The notes: a model not told the origin generated them from the letters alone. A DNA stretch of 9,798 nt from JAYOFM01 sp038117225 (GCA_038117225.1 JAYOFM010000122.1:1-9798), one strand, 5' to 3'; counted from the stretch's first letter, positions 1-6,996 are shown. Translations and numbers: made by a program.

Positions 1-741
1 CGTCGGCACACCGGCGATGGACATCTCAAAGCGGGTCGAGTCCGCGTCGACCTTGATCAGATGAGTATTGCGGTCGACCGCCGGGTCAGCCCAAATCTCA
101 TAGCGCGTGTTATCCGGTCCAGCGCTAGCCAGCGATAATGCGACGGCGACGTTGACGTTGGCCGGGAATTTCGCGGCGGCGTCACGAACGCTACCCTCGT
201 AAAGCTTCAACGGCTCGCTCAAGCCGTCCAGATTTATCCCTTGCTCGACCACGAATTTCGCGGTTATCAAACCGGCCGGTGGTTTACGGGTTGCCATGGT
301 GACCGAGTAAATGGTTCCCTTGGCGGCGGCCCGAACCGCGTCGAAACCAAGCAGGGCGCCCGTCGGAATAATGATCCGGGCGCCAGTCTGCTTGGCCCGA
401 TCGACCAGATGCCAATGCACCAGCAAGGAGCAAGGCGTTAACGCCACCAGAATTCGTCCGGCCTCGATAACCGGTTCGGCGATATCGGCGAAGCGTTCCG
501 GCGGCAGACATTCGACAACGATATCCGCTCGCTCTACCAATTCATCGATATCAACCACGGCCGGCGGAGTCTTGAAGGCCTTAAGCCGTTCGGCGGCGCG
601 AGCCTTGTCATTGGCAGACACGGCACTCAACGTGAGGCCGTCGACACCGGCATCCAACCATCTGGCAACCGGCAGGCCCACGGCACCGAGACCAGCAATG
701 GCGACGGTCATCGGACGACCGCCTTGATGATGTGTATTCAT
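1..741 (-). CDS. nadX: L-aspartate dehydrogenase, NadX type (3' end cut by window edge)
   Basis: Predicted NAD(P)-dependent L-aspartate dehydrogenase, which converts aspartate to iminoaspartate/oxaloacetate plus ammonia in the cytosol. In some bacteria this feeds NAD synthesis in place of NadB. The reading frame runs open through base 1, so 247 codons are visible and roughly 20-30 are missing against the family length of about 265. The N-terminal Rossmann motif GLGAVG is at residues 17-22. A mid-protein PTGALLGFDAVRAA stretch corresponds to the PSGA-x-GG-D motif of the family. FPANVNVAVALSLA and GPDNTRYEIWADP follow, then NTHLI with the likely catalytic His227. Start ATG at 741 has AGGAAG about 11 nt upstream; ATG at 711, right before the Rossmann strand (MTVAIAGLG), is an equally good alternative. 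It lies 16 nt after the MerR-type gene on the same strand, so the two are probably co-transcribed. The family call is firm. Whether the role is NAD synthesis or aspartate catabolism cannot be told from sequence. Confidence 0.85.
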   Translation of the reverse strand, partial: MNTHHQGGRPMTVAIAGLGAVGLPVARWLDAGVDGLTLSAVSANDKARAAERLKAFKTPPAVVDIDELVERADIVVECLPPERFADIAEPVIEAGRILVALTPCSLLVHWHLVDRAKQTGARIIIPTGALLGFDAVRAAAKGTIYSVTMATRKPPAGLITAKFVVEQGINLDGLSEPLKLYEGSVRDAAAKFPANVNVAVALSLASAGPDNTRYEIWADPAVDRNTHLIKVDADSTRFEMSIAGVPT

Positions 742-757
742 GACGGCGCTCTGCTTC

Positions 758-1156
758 CTAACCAACGGCCTTACGGCGGGTTTGTTTTTCGTCCAACAGG
801 GAACGACATTGGGCTTCGATCCTGGTAATTTCTGCGAGAGTCTCAGCGATATCCTCTCTCTGGCGTTCCAGCATCGCCTTTCGGTCACCGATTTTTTGTA
901 GGAAATGGCGCAGCTGCGTAACCTCGCTCGGATCGACGTCGTAGAGGCCAATCATCTCGTTGATTTCATCCAACGAAAAGCCGAGCCGTTTTCCACGCAT
1001 GATCAGGCGCAATCTTACTCGGTCCCGAGGCGTGTATACCCGGCGCTGGCCCTCTCGGGCGGGCTGCAAAAGGCCCTTGTCCTCATAGAAACGGATGGTG
1101 CGCGTGGTGACGTCAAACTCCCGCGCCAGCTCTCGTATGCCGAATGTCTCCACCAT
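758..1156 (-). CDS. MerR-family transcriptional regulator, LiuR-like
   Basis: Cytosolic DNA-binding regulator of 132 aa. The winged helix-turn-helix covers about residues 5-75 (IRELAREFDVTTRTIRFYEDKGLL, then RRVYTPRDRVRLRLI and LGFSLDEI). A dimerising coiled coil covers about 80-125 (KIGDRKAMLERQREDIAETL). The HTH most resembles the LiuR group, which controls branched-chain amino acid and acyl-CoA degradation in proteobacteria; that assignment is from memory of the family. There is a single cysteine (CRSLLD, near the C-terminus) and no metal-binding Cys pair, which argues against a metal-responsive MerR/CueR type. The ATG at 1156 has no Shine-Dalgarno sequence (CGCCCCC precedes it), and the predicted -10 box lies only 7 nt upstream, so the message may be leaderless. 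The gene is followed after 16 nt by the aspartate dehydrogenase gene. Probably autoregulated through the palindrome at 1177-1192. Confidence 0.85.
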   Translation of the reverse strand: MVETFGIRELAREFDVTTRTIRFYEDKGLLQPAREGQRRVYTPRDRVRLRLIMRGKRLGFSLDEINEMIGLYDVDPSEVTQLRHFLQKIGDRKAMLERQREDIAETLAEITRIEAQCRSLLDEKQTRRKAVG

Positions 1157-1163
1157 GGGGGCG

Positions 1164-1192
1164 AGCCTACTTGCCGTTTACGTGAACGTAAA
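1164..1192 (-). promoter_or_regulatory. Candidate sigma-70 promoter of the merR-nadX operon
   Basis: Reading the minus strand, TTTACG (1192-1187) and TAGGCT (1169-1164) are separated by exactly 17 bp. The second hexamer keeps the TA...T pattern of a -10 box. Transcription would begin near 1157, almost on the ATG at 1156. That fits the absence of a ribosome binding site and suggests a leaderless message. The -35 box is the left arm of the 16-bp palindrome, so a bound regulator would control it directly. The hexamers are imperfect, so this is an inference. Confidence 0.4.
1177..1192. promoter_or_regulatory. 16-bp palindrome, probable LiuR-type operator
   Basis: TTTACGT-GA-ACGTAAA is a perfect inverted repeat of 7-bp arms around a 2-nt centre. 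It ends 20 nt upstream of the regulator start. As I recall, proteobacterial LiuR sites have the TTTACGT/ACGTAAA form, so it fits an autoregulatory operator. It abuts and overlaps a second perfect palindrome, AAGTGCACTT (1191-1200), which spans the mgtE stop codon. No second copy of TTTACGT/ACGTAAA was found upstream of pccA or elsewhere in the window. Confidence 0.6.
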
Positions 1193-1198
1193 GTGCAC

Positions 1199-2629
1199 TT
1201 ACAGGAGCACCAGGGCGGCGAGTCCGAGGAAGGAAAAAATGCCGACCAAGTCTGTCACGGTGGTCAGGAACACACTCGACGCAATCGCCGGATCGAGTCC
1301 CATTCGGTCCAGCGCCAACGGGATCGTCGTCCCAGCGAGTCCGGCGACGATCATATTGACGACCATGGCCAGGGCGATGACCCCGCCGAGCATTGGATTA
1401 CCGAACCATAACCAAGCGACCACGCCGGCGAGGATCGCGAAGAGCACCCCATTGGCGACACCGACGAGCAGCTCCTTGCCAATCACGCGGGCCATGTTCG
1501 TCGCCGTCAACTCCTTGGTCGCCAAGGCGCGCACGGTCACCGTCAACGTCTGTGTTCCGGCATTGCCGCCCATGGAGGCAACGATCGGCATCAGGATCGC
1601 AAGCGCCACGATCTCCTGGATGGTGGCATCGAACAGCCCGATGACCACCGACGCCAGCACGGCCGTCGCCAAGTTGACGACCAACCAGCTGAACCGTGCC
1701 TTGGTGGTATCGAGGACGGCGCTATACAGATCATCGCCGATGACGCCGCCGAGGCGCAGCACGTCTTCCTCGTGTTCCTCGTGGATCACGTCGACCACGT
1801 CATCGATGGTGATGGCGCCGACCAGACGGCCGGCCTCGTCGACAACCGGCGCCGAAACCAGATCGCGTTGGCGAAACAGGAAGGCGACATCCTCCTGATC
1901 CATGGTCACCTCGATCAAATTGAGGTCGGTTTCCATCAGTTCGAAGACCGGGACAGGACGGCGGCTACGCAGGAGCCGGCTAAGCGGAATCGCGCCCTGA
2001 GGCCGGCCACGCGGATCGACGACGAAAATATCGTAGAACGCCGTCGGCAGTTTTTCCTCGTCCTCATCGGCGGTGTGTCGCATGAAATCGATAGTCTGAC
2101 CGACGTTCCAAAATGTCGGCACCATGACCATGTCGCGTTGCATCAGACGGCCGGCAGAGTCCTCCGGATAGGAAAGCCCTTCCTCGATCAGTACCCGATC
2201 GGCATCCGGTATGGCGTCCAGAACCTCGCGCTGCTGTTCCTCGTCCATCTCGGTCAACACTTCGACGGCGTCGTCGGTGTCGAGTTCGCTCAGCGCCTCG
2301 GCGACGTCACGCACACCGAGAATCTCGACAACGTCGTCGCGCACCGTCTCGTCGAGTTCGGATAGGACCTCGGCGTCGAAATCGTCGCGGATCAGTTCGA
2401 CGAGGATGCGCCGTTTGTCGGAAGAAAGGCGTTCAAGTAAATCGGCGAGATCAGCGTAATGCAGTTGGCCAACCGCGTCGCGCACCTCGGCGGCATCGCC
2501 CGCATCTAGCGCGCGGACGATCCATTTCTCAAGCTCGGCGCCGAAATCGAGAACAGCGTCTTCAGCGGATGACTCTATGTCTGTCGCCCGGTCGTCGGTC
2601 TTGCCATCGCGGTCGGTTCCGTCCGTCAT
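1199..2629 (-). CDS. mgtE: Magnesium transporter/channel MgtE
   Basis: Inner-membrane Mg2+ channel of 476 aa, the usual size for the family. The acidic N-terminal superhelical domain (about residues 20-150) is rich in LxxLDxxDAVEVLxEM-type repeats. A CBS pair follows at about 155-280 (YDIFVVDPRGRPQGAIPL and SAPVVDEAGRLVGAITIDDVVDVI). Five membrane segments lie between about 305 and 476. The pore signature GGNAGTQ is at 354-360, and TTVTD near the last helix gives Asp460, the counterpart of the pore Mg2+-binding aspartate known from Thermus MgtE. In that family Mg2+ held between the N and CBS domains closes the pore, so the gating domains are complete here. The start at ATG 2629 was chosen because GGAAGG lies 10 nt upstream; an upstream ATG at 2680 adds 17 residues of low-complexity Arg/Gly sequence. 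The gene follows a tRNA-Leu by about 60 nt on the same strand. Confidence 0.95.
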   Translation of the reverse strand: MTDGTDRDGKTDDRATDIESSAEDAVLDFGAELEKWIVRALDAGDAAEVRDAVGQLHYADLADLLERLSSDKRRILVELIRDDFDAEVLSELDETVRDDVVEILGVRDVAEALSELDTDDAVEVLTEMDEEQQREVLDAIPDADRVLIEEGLSYPEDSAGRLMQRDMVMVPTFWNVGQTIDFMRHTADEDEEKLPTAFYDIFVVDPRGRPQGAIPLSRLLRSRRPVPVFELMETDLNLIEVTMDQEDVAFLFRQRDLVSAPVVDEAGRLVGAITIDDVVDVIHEEHEEDVLRLGGVIGDDLYSAVLDTTKARFSWLVVNLATAVLASVVIGLFDATIQEIVALAILMPIVASMGGNAGTQTLTVTVRALATKELTATNMARVIGKELLVGVANGVLFAILAGVVAWLWFGNPMLGGVIALAMVVNMIVAGLAGTTIPLALDRMGLDPAIASSVFLTTVTDLVGIFSFLGLAALVLL

Positions 2630-2690
2630 GACGCGTCGACCTTCCGATCTTGTTCGTCGGCCGGGGCCACAAAAGCCCAAGTCCTGCGAA

Positions 2691-2778
2691 TGGTGCGGTC
2701 GGGGAGACTCGAACTCCCACGGGATTATCTCCCACTAGGCCCTCAACCTAGCGCGTCTACCAATTCCGCCACGACCGC
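2691..2778 (-). tRNA. tRNA-Leu (anticodon GAG), CCA encoded
   Basis: On the minus strand the acceptor stem GCGGTCG (2778-2772) pairs perfectly with CGACCGC (2701-2695). Discriminator A (2694) and an encoded CCA (2693-2691) follow. The anticodon stem CTAGG/CCTAG encloses TTGAGGG, giving anticodon GAG at 2744-2742, which reads CUC and CUU leucine codons. A long variable arm (TGGGAGATAATCCCG region) and the T-loop GTTCGAGTC are present, as expected for a class II tRNA. Total 88 nt with CCA. It lies between divergent lipB and same-strand mgtE; no strong terminator is visible before mgtE. Confidence 0.97.
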
Positions 2779-2892
2779 ATTATGTTGTGTGGCAAGCACG
2801 GCGTCTCGCCGGGCCTGCGGGGAATAGCAAGAAAGCCGAGGGCGATCAAGCAATCCCCATCCACGGCGCCACGAAAGGGCAGATCTCCAGCC

Positions 2893-3573
2893 ATGGCCGA
2901 CGCGAACATCGAATGGCGCATTAGCGATCGCCCGGAAGACTACCCGCGGGCCGTCGCCTTTATGGAACAGCGGGTCGCCGATATCCGCGCGGGAACGGCG
3001 CCGGAAGCCGTGTGGCTGCTCGAGCATCCTCCGCTCTATACCGCCGGCACCAGCGCCGCCATGGACGAAGTGCTGGAGCCGACGCGCTTTCCAATCTTCG
3101 AGACCGGCCGCGGCGGCCGCATGACCTACCATGGCCCCGGTCAGCGCGTGGCCTACGTTATGCTGGATTTGAAGCGCCGCGACGGCGATGTACGACGCTT
3201 CGTGCATGACCTGGAAGAATGGCTCATCCGGACCCTGATGCAGTTCAGCATCATCGGCGAGCGGCGCGCCGGCCGCGTCGGCATATGGGTGCGACGCGGC
3301 GCGCCGGCCAACCCGGCGTCTCGCGAGGACAAGATCGCCGCCATCGGCGTACGGGTTCGACGTTGGGTCAGCTACCATGGGGTCTCCTTAAACGTGGAGC
3401 CCGACCTGAGCCACTTCGACGGCATCGTTCCGTGCGGCATCGCTGAACACGGCGTGACCTCACTGTGGGATCTCGGTATCACGGCGACCATGCCGGAAAT
3501 CGACAGCGCGTTGCGAACATGCTTCGAGGAAACCTTTCAACTAGAGACCCGTACCCTTGACGCCGTCGCCTGA
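2893..3573 (+). CDS. lipB: Lipoyl(octanoyl) transferase LipB
   Basis: Transfers octanoate from octanoyl-ACP to lipoyl domains of the 2-oxoacid dehydrogenases and glycine cleavage H protein, the first step of endogenous lipoate synthesis, in the cytosol. The 226-aa protein shows LLEHPPLYTAGTSA, the substrate-pocket motif RGGRMTYHGPGQ (residues 73-84), and the catalytic pair Lys147 (EDKIAAIGVRVRRW) and Cys181 (GIVPCGI). The lysine-cysteine dyad is intact. Start ATG 2893 (MADANIEWRISD) matches the usual alphaproteobacterial N-terminus. The frame is open back to an ATG at 2782, which would add 37 Arg/Lys/Pro-rich residues overlapping the tRNA promoter region and is unlikely. The ribosome binding site is weak. 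The last 17 nt overlap the downstream cyclase gene. Confidence 0.95.
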   Translation: MADANIEWRISDRPEDYPRAVAFMEQRVADIRAGTAPEAVWLLEHPPLYTAGTSAAMDEVLEPTRFPIFETGRGGRMTYHGPGQRVAYVMLDLKRRDGDVRRFVHDLEEWLIRTLMQFSIIGERRAGRVGIWVRRGAPANPASREDKIAAIGVRVRRWVSYHGVSLNVEPDLSHFDGIVPCGIAEHGVTSLWDLGITATMPEIDSALRTCFEETFQLETRTLDAVA

Positions 3574-4456
3574 GGCGCAACCGGCGATTCTGATCGACGG
3601 CTACGACGCCGCCGATTTACTGACCGCCGTCGATGCGGCGGTCAGCGAACACCTGACCTGGTTGGCCGACGTCAACCGCGCCCTGATCTGGTCGGTCGAC
3701 GATGCGAACGCCCACCAGCCAGCCGCCGAGGCACTGGCCGGCATCGGCGCCTTCGGCGCCTGGTACATCGCCAACCAGCATGCCCCGTTGATCGATCAGC
3801 CGGCGGTGCACGACCTCGCCGAACTCGATCGAAAACTGCGTGCCACCGCCGCGATCCTGCTGGCCAGCGCACCGTCGCAGCCCGACTATGCGCGGCTGAT
3901 CGACCTGTCGTCGGCCTTCATCGCCCGGGCGCGACGGCTGGAGAAGGCCTTCGCCGCGGCGGCGGCGGAAATCGACGCGCTGACCGGGCTACAGAACCGC
4001 CACGCCTTGAAACGCGCCCTGGAACGCGAACATGGCCAATTTGAACGCACCAATACGCCCTGCGCCATAGCCCTCGCCGATCTCGACCACTTCAAGCAAC
4101 TCAACGATCTGCATGGCCACGCCGCTGGCGACCAAGTGTTGCGAGTCGCCGCCGATTGCCTGACCGCCACGTCGCGCGCCTACGACTCGGTCTATCGCTA
4201 TGGCGGCGAGGAGTTTTTGCTACTTCTGCCGGCGACCCCCGAGGACGCCGCCCTAGAGGTGCTGGAGCGCCACCGCCAGGACCTTGGCGCGACCAGGGTC
4301 ACCCTGCCGTCGGGCGAGACTACCTCGGTCACTGCCTCCTTCGGCGTAGCCATGATGCGCGCCGGCGAAACCACCGAGCAAACCATCCAGCGCGCCGACG
4401 AAGCCCTATACCGGGCCAAGGCCGCCGGCCGAGATCGGGTCGAGGCCGCCGCCTAG
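3557..4456 (+). CDS. Diguanylate cyclase with degenerate CZB-like N-terminal domain (DgcZ-like layout)
   Basis: Cytosolic enzyme making cyclic di-GMP from two GTP, predicted active. The GGDEF domain (about residues 138-299) has LTGLQNRHAL, the metal-binding DLDHFKQLNDLHGHAAGDQVL, and the catalytic GGEEF at 216-220. The inhibitory I-site RAYD (207-210) lies exactly five residues before it, so product feedback is expected. There is no membrane segment or signal peptide. Residues 20-135 align with the zinc-binding CZB domain of E. coli DgcZ: SEHLTWL (His32), GAFGAW (60s) and VHDLAEL (His85). The zinc cysteine of the Cys-x-x-Gly-x-Trp motif is Gly64, and the second His of His-x3-His is Glu89. Zinc sensing is therefore probably lost or altered. 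The TTG start at 3557 is the only start codon before the domain, since a stop lies in frame at 3542. It overlaps lipB by 17 nt. The gene ends 1 nt from the convergent acylphosphatase stop. Confidence 0.9.
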   Translation: MTPSPEAQPAILIDGYDAADLLTAVDAAVSEHLTWLADVNRALIWSVDDANAHQPAAEALAGIGAFGAWYIANQHAPLIDQPAVHDLAELDRKLRATAAILLASAPSQPDYARLIDLSSAFIARARRLEKAFAAAAAEIDALTGLQNRHALKRALEREHGQFERTNTPCAIALADLDHFKQLNDLHGHAAGDQVLRVAADCLTATSRAYDSVYRYGGEEFLLLLPATPEDAALEVLERHRQDLGATRVTLPSGETTSVTASFGVAMMRAGETTEQTIQRADEALYRAKAAGRDRVEAAA

Positions 4457-4457
4457 C

Positions 4458-4739
4458 TCAACAGCTGGGCCGCTGGTGAAAGCCCGCCGCGACGTCCACC
4501 CCGTCGTCCAAATCCTCGACCGCCACACCGCTCACCCGCGCCGCCGGCGGCCCGTGCCAGAATTGTTCAAGCAGGTCGTCGACATCGTCCGCCGGCCCCG
4601 CCAGCACCGCCTCGACGCTGCCGTCGCGCCGATTACGGATCCAGCCGGCCAGCCCCAGGGCCTTTGCTTCACCGCTCGCCCAGCCACGATACCAGACGCC
4701 CTGCACGCGGCCGGTGATCGTCACGTGCACGCGTTTCAC
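4458..4739 (-). CDS. acyP: Acylphosphatase
   Basis: Small cytosolic hydrolase (93 aa, normal family size) that cleaves acyl phosphates such as acetyl-, carbamoyl- and 1,3-bisphosphoglycerate-type mixed anhydrides. The signature GRVQGVWYR near the N-terminus supplies the phosphate-binding Arg18, and GWIRNRRDGSVEA supplies the catalytic Asn36. Both catalytic residues are intact. It starts with GTG at 4739, overlapping the TGA stop of pccA in the tetranucleotide GTGA. There is no independent promoter or gap, so translation is coupled to pccA. The C-terminus (VDVAAGFHQRPSC) is a normal family ending. The call is firm; the physiological substrate is unknown, as for most bacterial acylphosphatases. 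Confidence 0.95.
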   Translation of the reverse strand: MKRVHVTITGRVQGVWYRGWASGEAKALGLAGWIRNRRDGSVEAVLAGPADDVDDLLEQFWHGPPAARVSGVAVEDLDDGVDVAAGFHQRPSC

Positions 4740-6754
4740 GTGAACTCGATGATGACCTGATCGACCGCGAGGCTGTCACCGGCCGCGGCCTTGATGGCGC
4801 CGACGACGCCGTCGCGTTCGGCGCGCAGCACGTTCTCCATCTTCATCGCCTCGACCACGGCAAGCTCGTCGCCGGCCTTGACCTCCTCGCCCTCGGCAAC
4901 GGCGACGGAAACCAGCAGCCCCGGCATCGGCGACAACAGGAAACGCGACAGATCGGGCGGCGATTTGACCGGCATCAGGCCCTGCAACCCGGCAACGAGG
5001 GGGCTCAGCACCAGCACGTCGGCCTCGCTACCAGCGTGGGTCAACCGATAGGCGACGGCGACCCGTTCCACCTGCATGCACACGTCGTAGCCGTCGATGA
5101 CGGCGCGGAATAGCGGATCGCCGAGCCGCCAGCGAGTCTGCACCAGGCAGTTCTCGCCATCGATGATGACCTCGTAGCCGCCCTCCACCGCATAGATCGA
5201 GGTTTCATACGGGTGCTCGGCGGCGCTATCGGGCAATGCCCCGGTGCCGCCCAGCAGCACCACCCAATCCTCGGTCACCCGGCGTTGATGGCCGGTGACC
5301 TGGCCGCTGATCTTCGCCGCCCGGGCCTGATAGGCGCAATGTACGGCGGCGGCGACAGCGACCAGCAGGCGCGGGTTTTCCGGCACCAGGGCGCCCGGAT
5401 CGAAGCCGTCCGGGTATTCGTCGCCAATCAGGTTGGTCGAGATATCACCCGATTGGAATCGCGGGTGGGCGACCAGGGCGGCGAGAAACGCGATATTGTG
5501 GCGCACGCCGCGAATAAGAAATTCGTCAAGCGCCTGACGCATACTCGAAATCGCCGTCGATCGATCGGGGCCATAGGTGATCAGCTTGGCGATCATCGGG
5601 TCGTAGAACATGGAAATCTCGCCGCCCTCGAAGACGCCGGTATCGACACGCACCTCGCCGGCGAATTCCTCCGGCGGGCGGTAGCGCACCAGGCGCCCGG
5701 TCGACGGCAGGAAATTGCGGAACGGGTCCTCGGCGTAGATGCGCGCCTCGATGGCCCAGCCCTTGAGGCAAACGTCCTTCTGGCTGAACGGCAGTTTCTC
5801 GCCGGCGGCGACGCGGATCATCAATTCGACCAGATCGGTACCGGTCACCAGTTCAGTCACCGGATGCTCCACCTGCAACCGGGTATTCATCTCCAGGAAA
5901 AAGAAATTGCGCTCCGCGTCGACGATGAATTCAACCGTGCCGGCGGAGCAGTAATCGACCGCCTTTGACAGCGCCACCGCCTGTTCACCCATGGCCTCGC
6001 GAGTCGCTTCGTCGAGGAACGACGACGGCGCTTCCTCGATCACCTTCTGGTGGCGCCGCTGCAGCGAACATTCGCGCTCGCCCAGATAGACCACGTTGCC
6101 GTGCGTATCGCCGAGTACCTGAATTTCGATATGGCGCGGCTGCTCGATGAATTTCTCCATGAACACTCGGTCGTCGCCGAACGACGTGCGCGCCTCGTTG
6201 GTGGCGCGCTCGAAGCCGTCGCGGCATTCGTCGTCATTGCGGGCGACGCGCATGCCCTTGCCGCCGCCGCCGGCGGACGCCTTCAGCATCACAGGGTAGC
6301 CGATGCCTTGCGCGATACCCACCGCCTCGTCGCCGTCGGCGATGGCGGCGGTATGGCCGGGGATGCAGTTGACGCCAGCGGCCTCCGCCATCTTCTTCGA
6401 GGTGATCTTGTCGCCCATGGCGGTGATGGCGCCGACCGGCGGGCCGATGAAGGCGACCCCCTCGGCCGCCAGCGCCTCGGCGAAGGCGGCGTTTTCCGAG
6501 AGGAAACCGTAGCCCGGATGCACCGCCTCGGCGCCGGTCTGCTTAACCGCGGCGAGAATATTGTCGATCACCAGATAGCTTTCGGCCGATGCCGCCGGCC
6601 CGATGGCCACCGCCTCGTCCGCCATCTGCACATGCAGCGCGTCGCCGTCGGCTTCCGAATGGACGGCGACGGTGGCGATGCCCATGGCGCGCGCCGACTT
6701 GATGACTCGGCAGGCGATCTCGCCCCGATTGGCGATCAGGATCTTGGAAAACAT
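4736..6754 (-). CDS. pccA: Propionyl-CoA carboxylase, biotin-carrying alpha subunit
   Basis: The 672-aa alpha subunit has biotin carboxylase and biotin carrier domains. With PccB it makes methylmalonyl-CoA from propionyl-CoA, ATP and bicarbonate in the breakdown of Ile, Val, Met and odd-chain acids. In order: MFSKILIANRGEIACRVI (N-terminal carboxylase domain), HPGYGFLSEN, the ATP-grasp glycine loop KASAGGGGKGM, EMNTRLQVEHPVTE (catalytic core), FEGGEISMFYDPMIAKL, a middle BT-like region, and the C-terminal biotinyl domain with EAMKMEN (biotin on Lys638, codon 4841-4843). Length and the DISTNLIGDEYPDGF stretch favour PccA over methylcrotonyl- or acetyl-CoA carboxylases. Start ATG 6754 is set by the MFSKILIANRGE family N-terminus and a GGGAG 11 nt upstream; an ATG at 6871 would add 39 unrelated residues. 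No pccB is in the window. It is the first gene of a two-gene unit with the acylphosphatase, behind a long, unusual upstream region. Confidence 0.93.
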   Translation of the reverse strand: MFSKILIANRGEIACRVIKSARAMGIATVAVHSEADGDALHVQMADEAVAIGPAASAESYLVIDNILAAVKQTGAEAVHPGYGFLSENAAFAEALAAEGVAFIGPPVGAITAMGDKITSKKMAEAAGVNCIPGHTAAIADGDEAVGIAQGIGYPVMLKASAGGGGKGMRVARNDDECRDGFERATNEARTSFGDDRVFMEKFIEQPRHIEIQVLGDTHGNVVYLGERECSLQRRHQKVIEEAPSSFLDEATREAMGEQAVALSKAVDYCSAGTVEFIVDAERNFFFLEMNTRLQVEHPVTELVTGTDLVELMIRVAAGEKLPFSQKDVCLKGWAIEARIYAEDPFRNFLPSTGRLVRYRPPEEFAGEVRVDTGVFEGGEISMFYDPMIAKLITYGPDRSTAISSMRQALDEFLIRGVRHNIAFLAALVAHPRFQSGDISTNLIGDEYPDGFDPGALVPENPRLLVAVAAAVHCAYQARAAKISGQVTGHQRRVTEDWVVLLGGTGALPDSAAEHPYETSIYAVEGGYEVIIDGENCLVQTRWRLGDPLFRAVIDGYDVCMQVERVAVAYRLTHAGSEADVLVLSPLVAGLQGLMPVKSPPDLSRFLLSPMPGLLVSVAVAEGEEVKAGDELAVVEAMKMENVLRAERDGVVGAIKAAAGDSLAVDQVIIEFT

Positions 6755-6887
6755 GTCCCGCGCAACTCCCTGCCCCGTCCGTTTGAATCGCACTTCGTAT
6801 CCACAAGTTTTAACCTGCCGCCAACAACCGGTCACGTTCAATCGCGGAGCACCTTGGCGCCGCCAAAACACACTTTTATCCGGTTAC

Positions 6888-6996
6888 TGTCCACTTTTTG
6901 GCCACTTTTTGGCCGGTGTAAACGGGGCAAGCCATTGATCCAGAAGAAATCATGCCATTTTTCAACGGGAAATGTAGTCATTTGTGGTCATTTTGC
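6888..6996 (+). mobile_element. Possible remnant end of an IS21-family element
   Basis: From TGTCCACTTTTTGGCC at 6888 rightward, related short motifs recur in one orientation: CCACTTTTTGG twice, GCCATTTTTCAACGGGAAATG near 6954, GTCATTTGTG near 6977, and GGTCATTTTGCCCC near 6986. Multiple CATTTTT-type subterminal repeats behind a terminal TG are typical of IS21-family ends, as I recall them. No istA/istB fragments and no opposite-facing second end are visible, so at most a solo decayed end is present. The stretch is clearly A/T-richer than its surroundings. Low confidence. Confidence 0.25.
6891..6912 (+). repeat. Tandem duplication of an 11-bp unit (CCACTTTTTGG x2)
   Basis: Two exact copies of CCACTTTTTGG stand head to tail at 6891-6901 and 6902-6912, followed by CC, the first two bases of a third. 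A related CACTTTTATCCGG lies 20 nt upstream. It is part of the repeat-rich segment described as a possible insertion-sequence end. Confidence 0.9.

Noticed and set aside
905..1411. 168-aa plus-strand ORF across merR and the mgtE end
   Set aside because: Shadow frame covering two real genes on the other strand, low-complexity polar composition.
1095..1898. 267-aa plus-strand ORF opposite mgtE and merR
   Set aside because: Ser/Thr/Arg/Ala-rich translation typical of a shadow frame; it crosses two well-supported genes and the operator.
3012..3209. Short plus-strand ORF inside lipB
   Set aside because: Out-of-frame shadow of lipB.
2743..3378. 211-aa minus-strand ORF opposite lipB and overlapping the tRNA
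   Set aside because: Lies opposite the intact lipB and runs into the tRNA-Leu sequence; no family resemblance.
5213..5968. 251-aa plus-strand ORF opposite pccA
   Set aside because: Complementary frame of the biotin carboxylase; no motif, no start signal.
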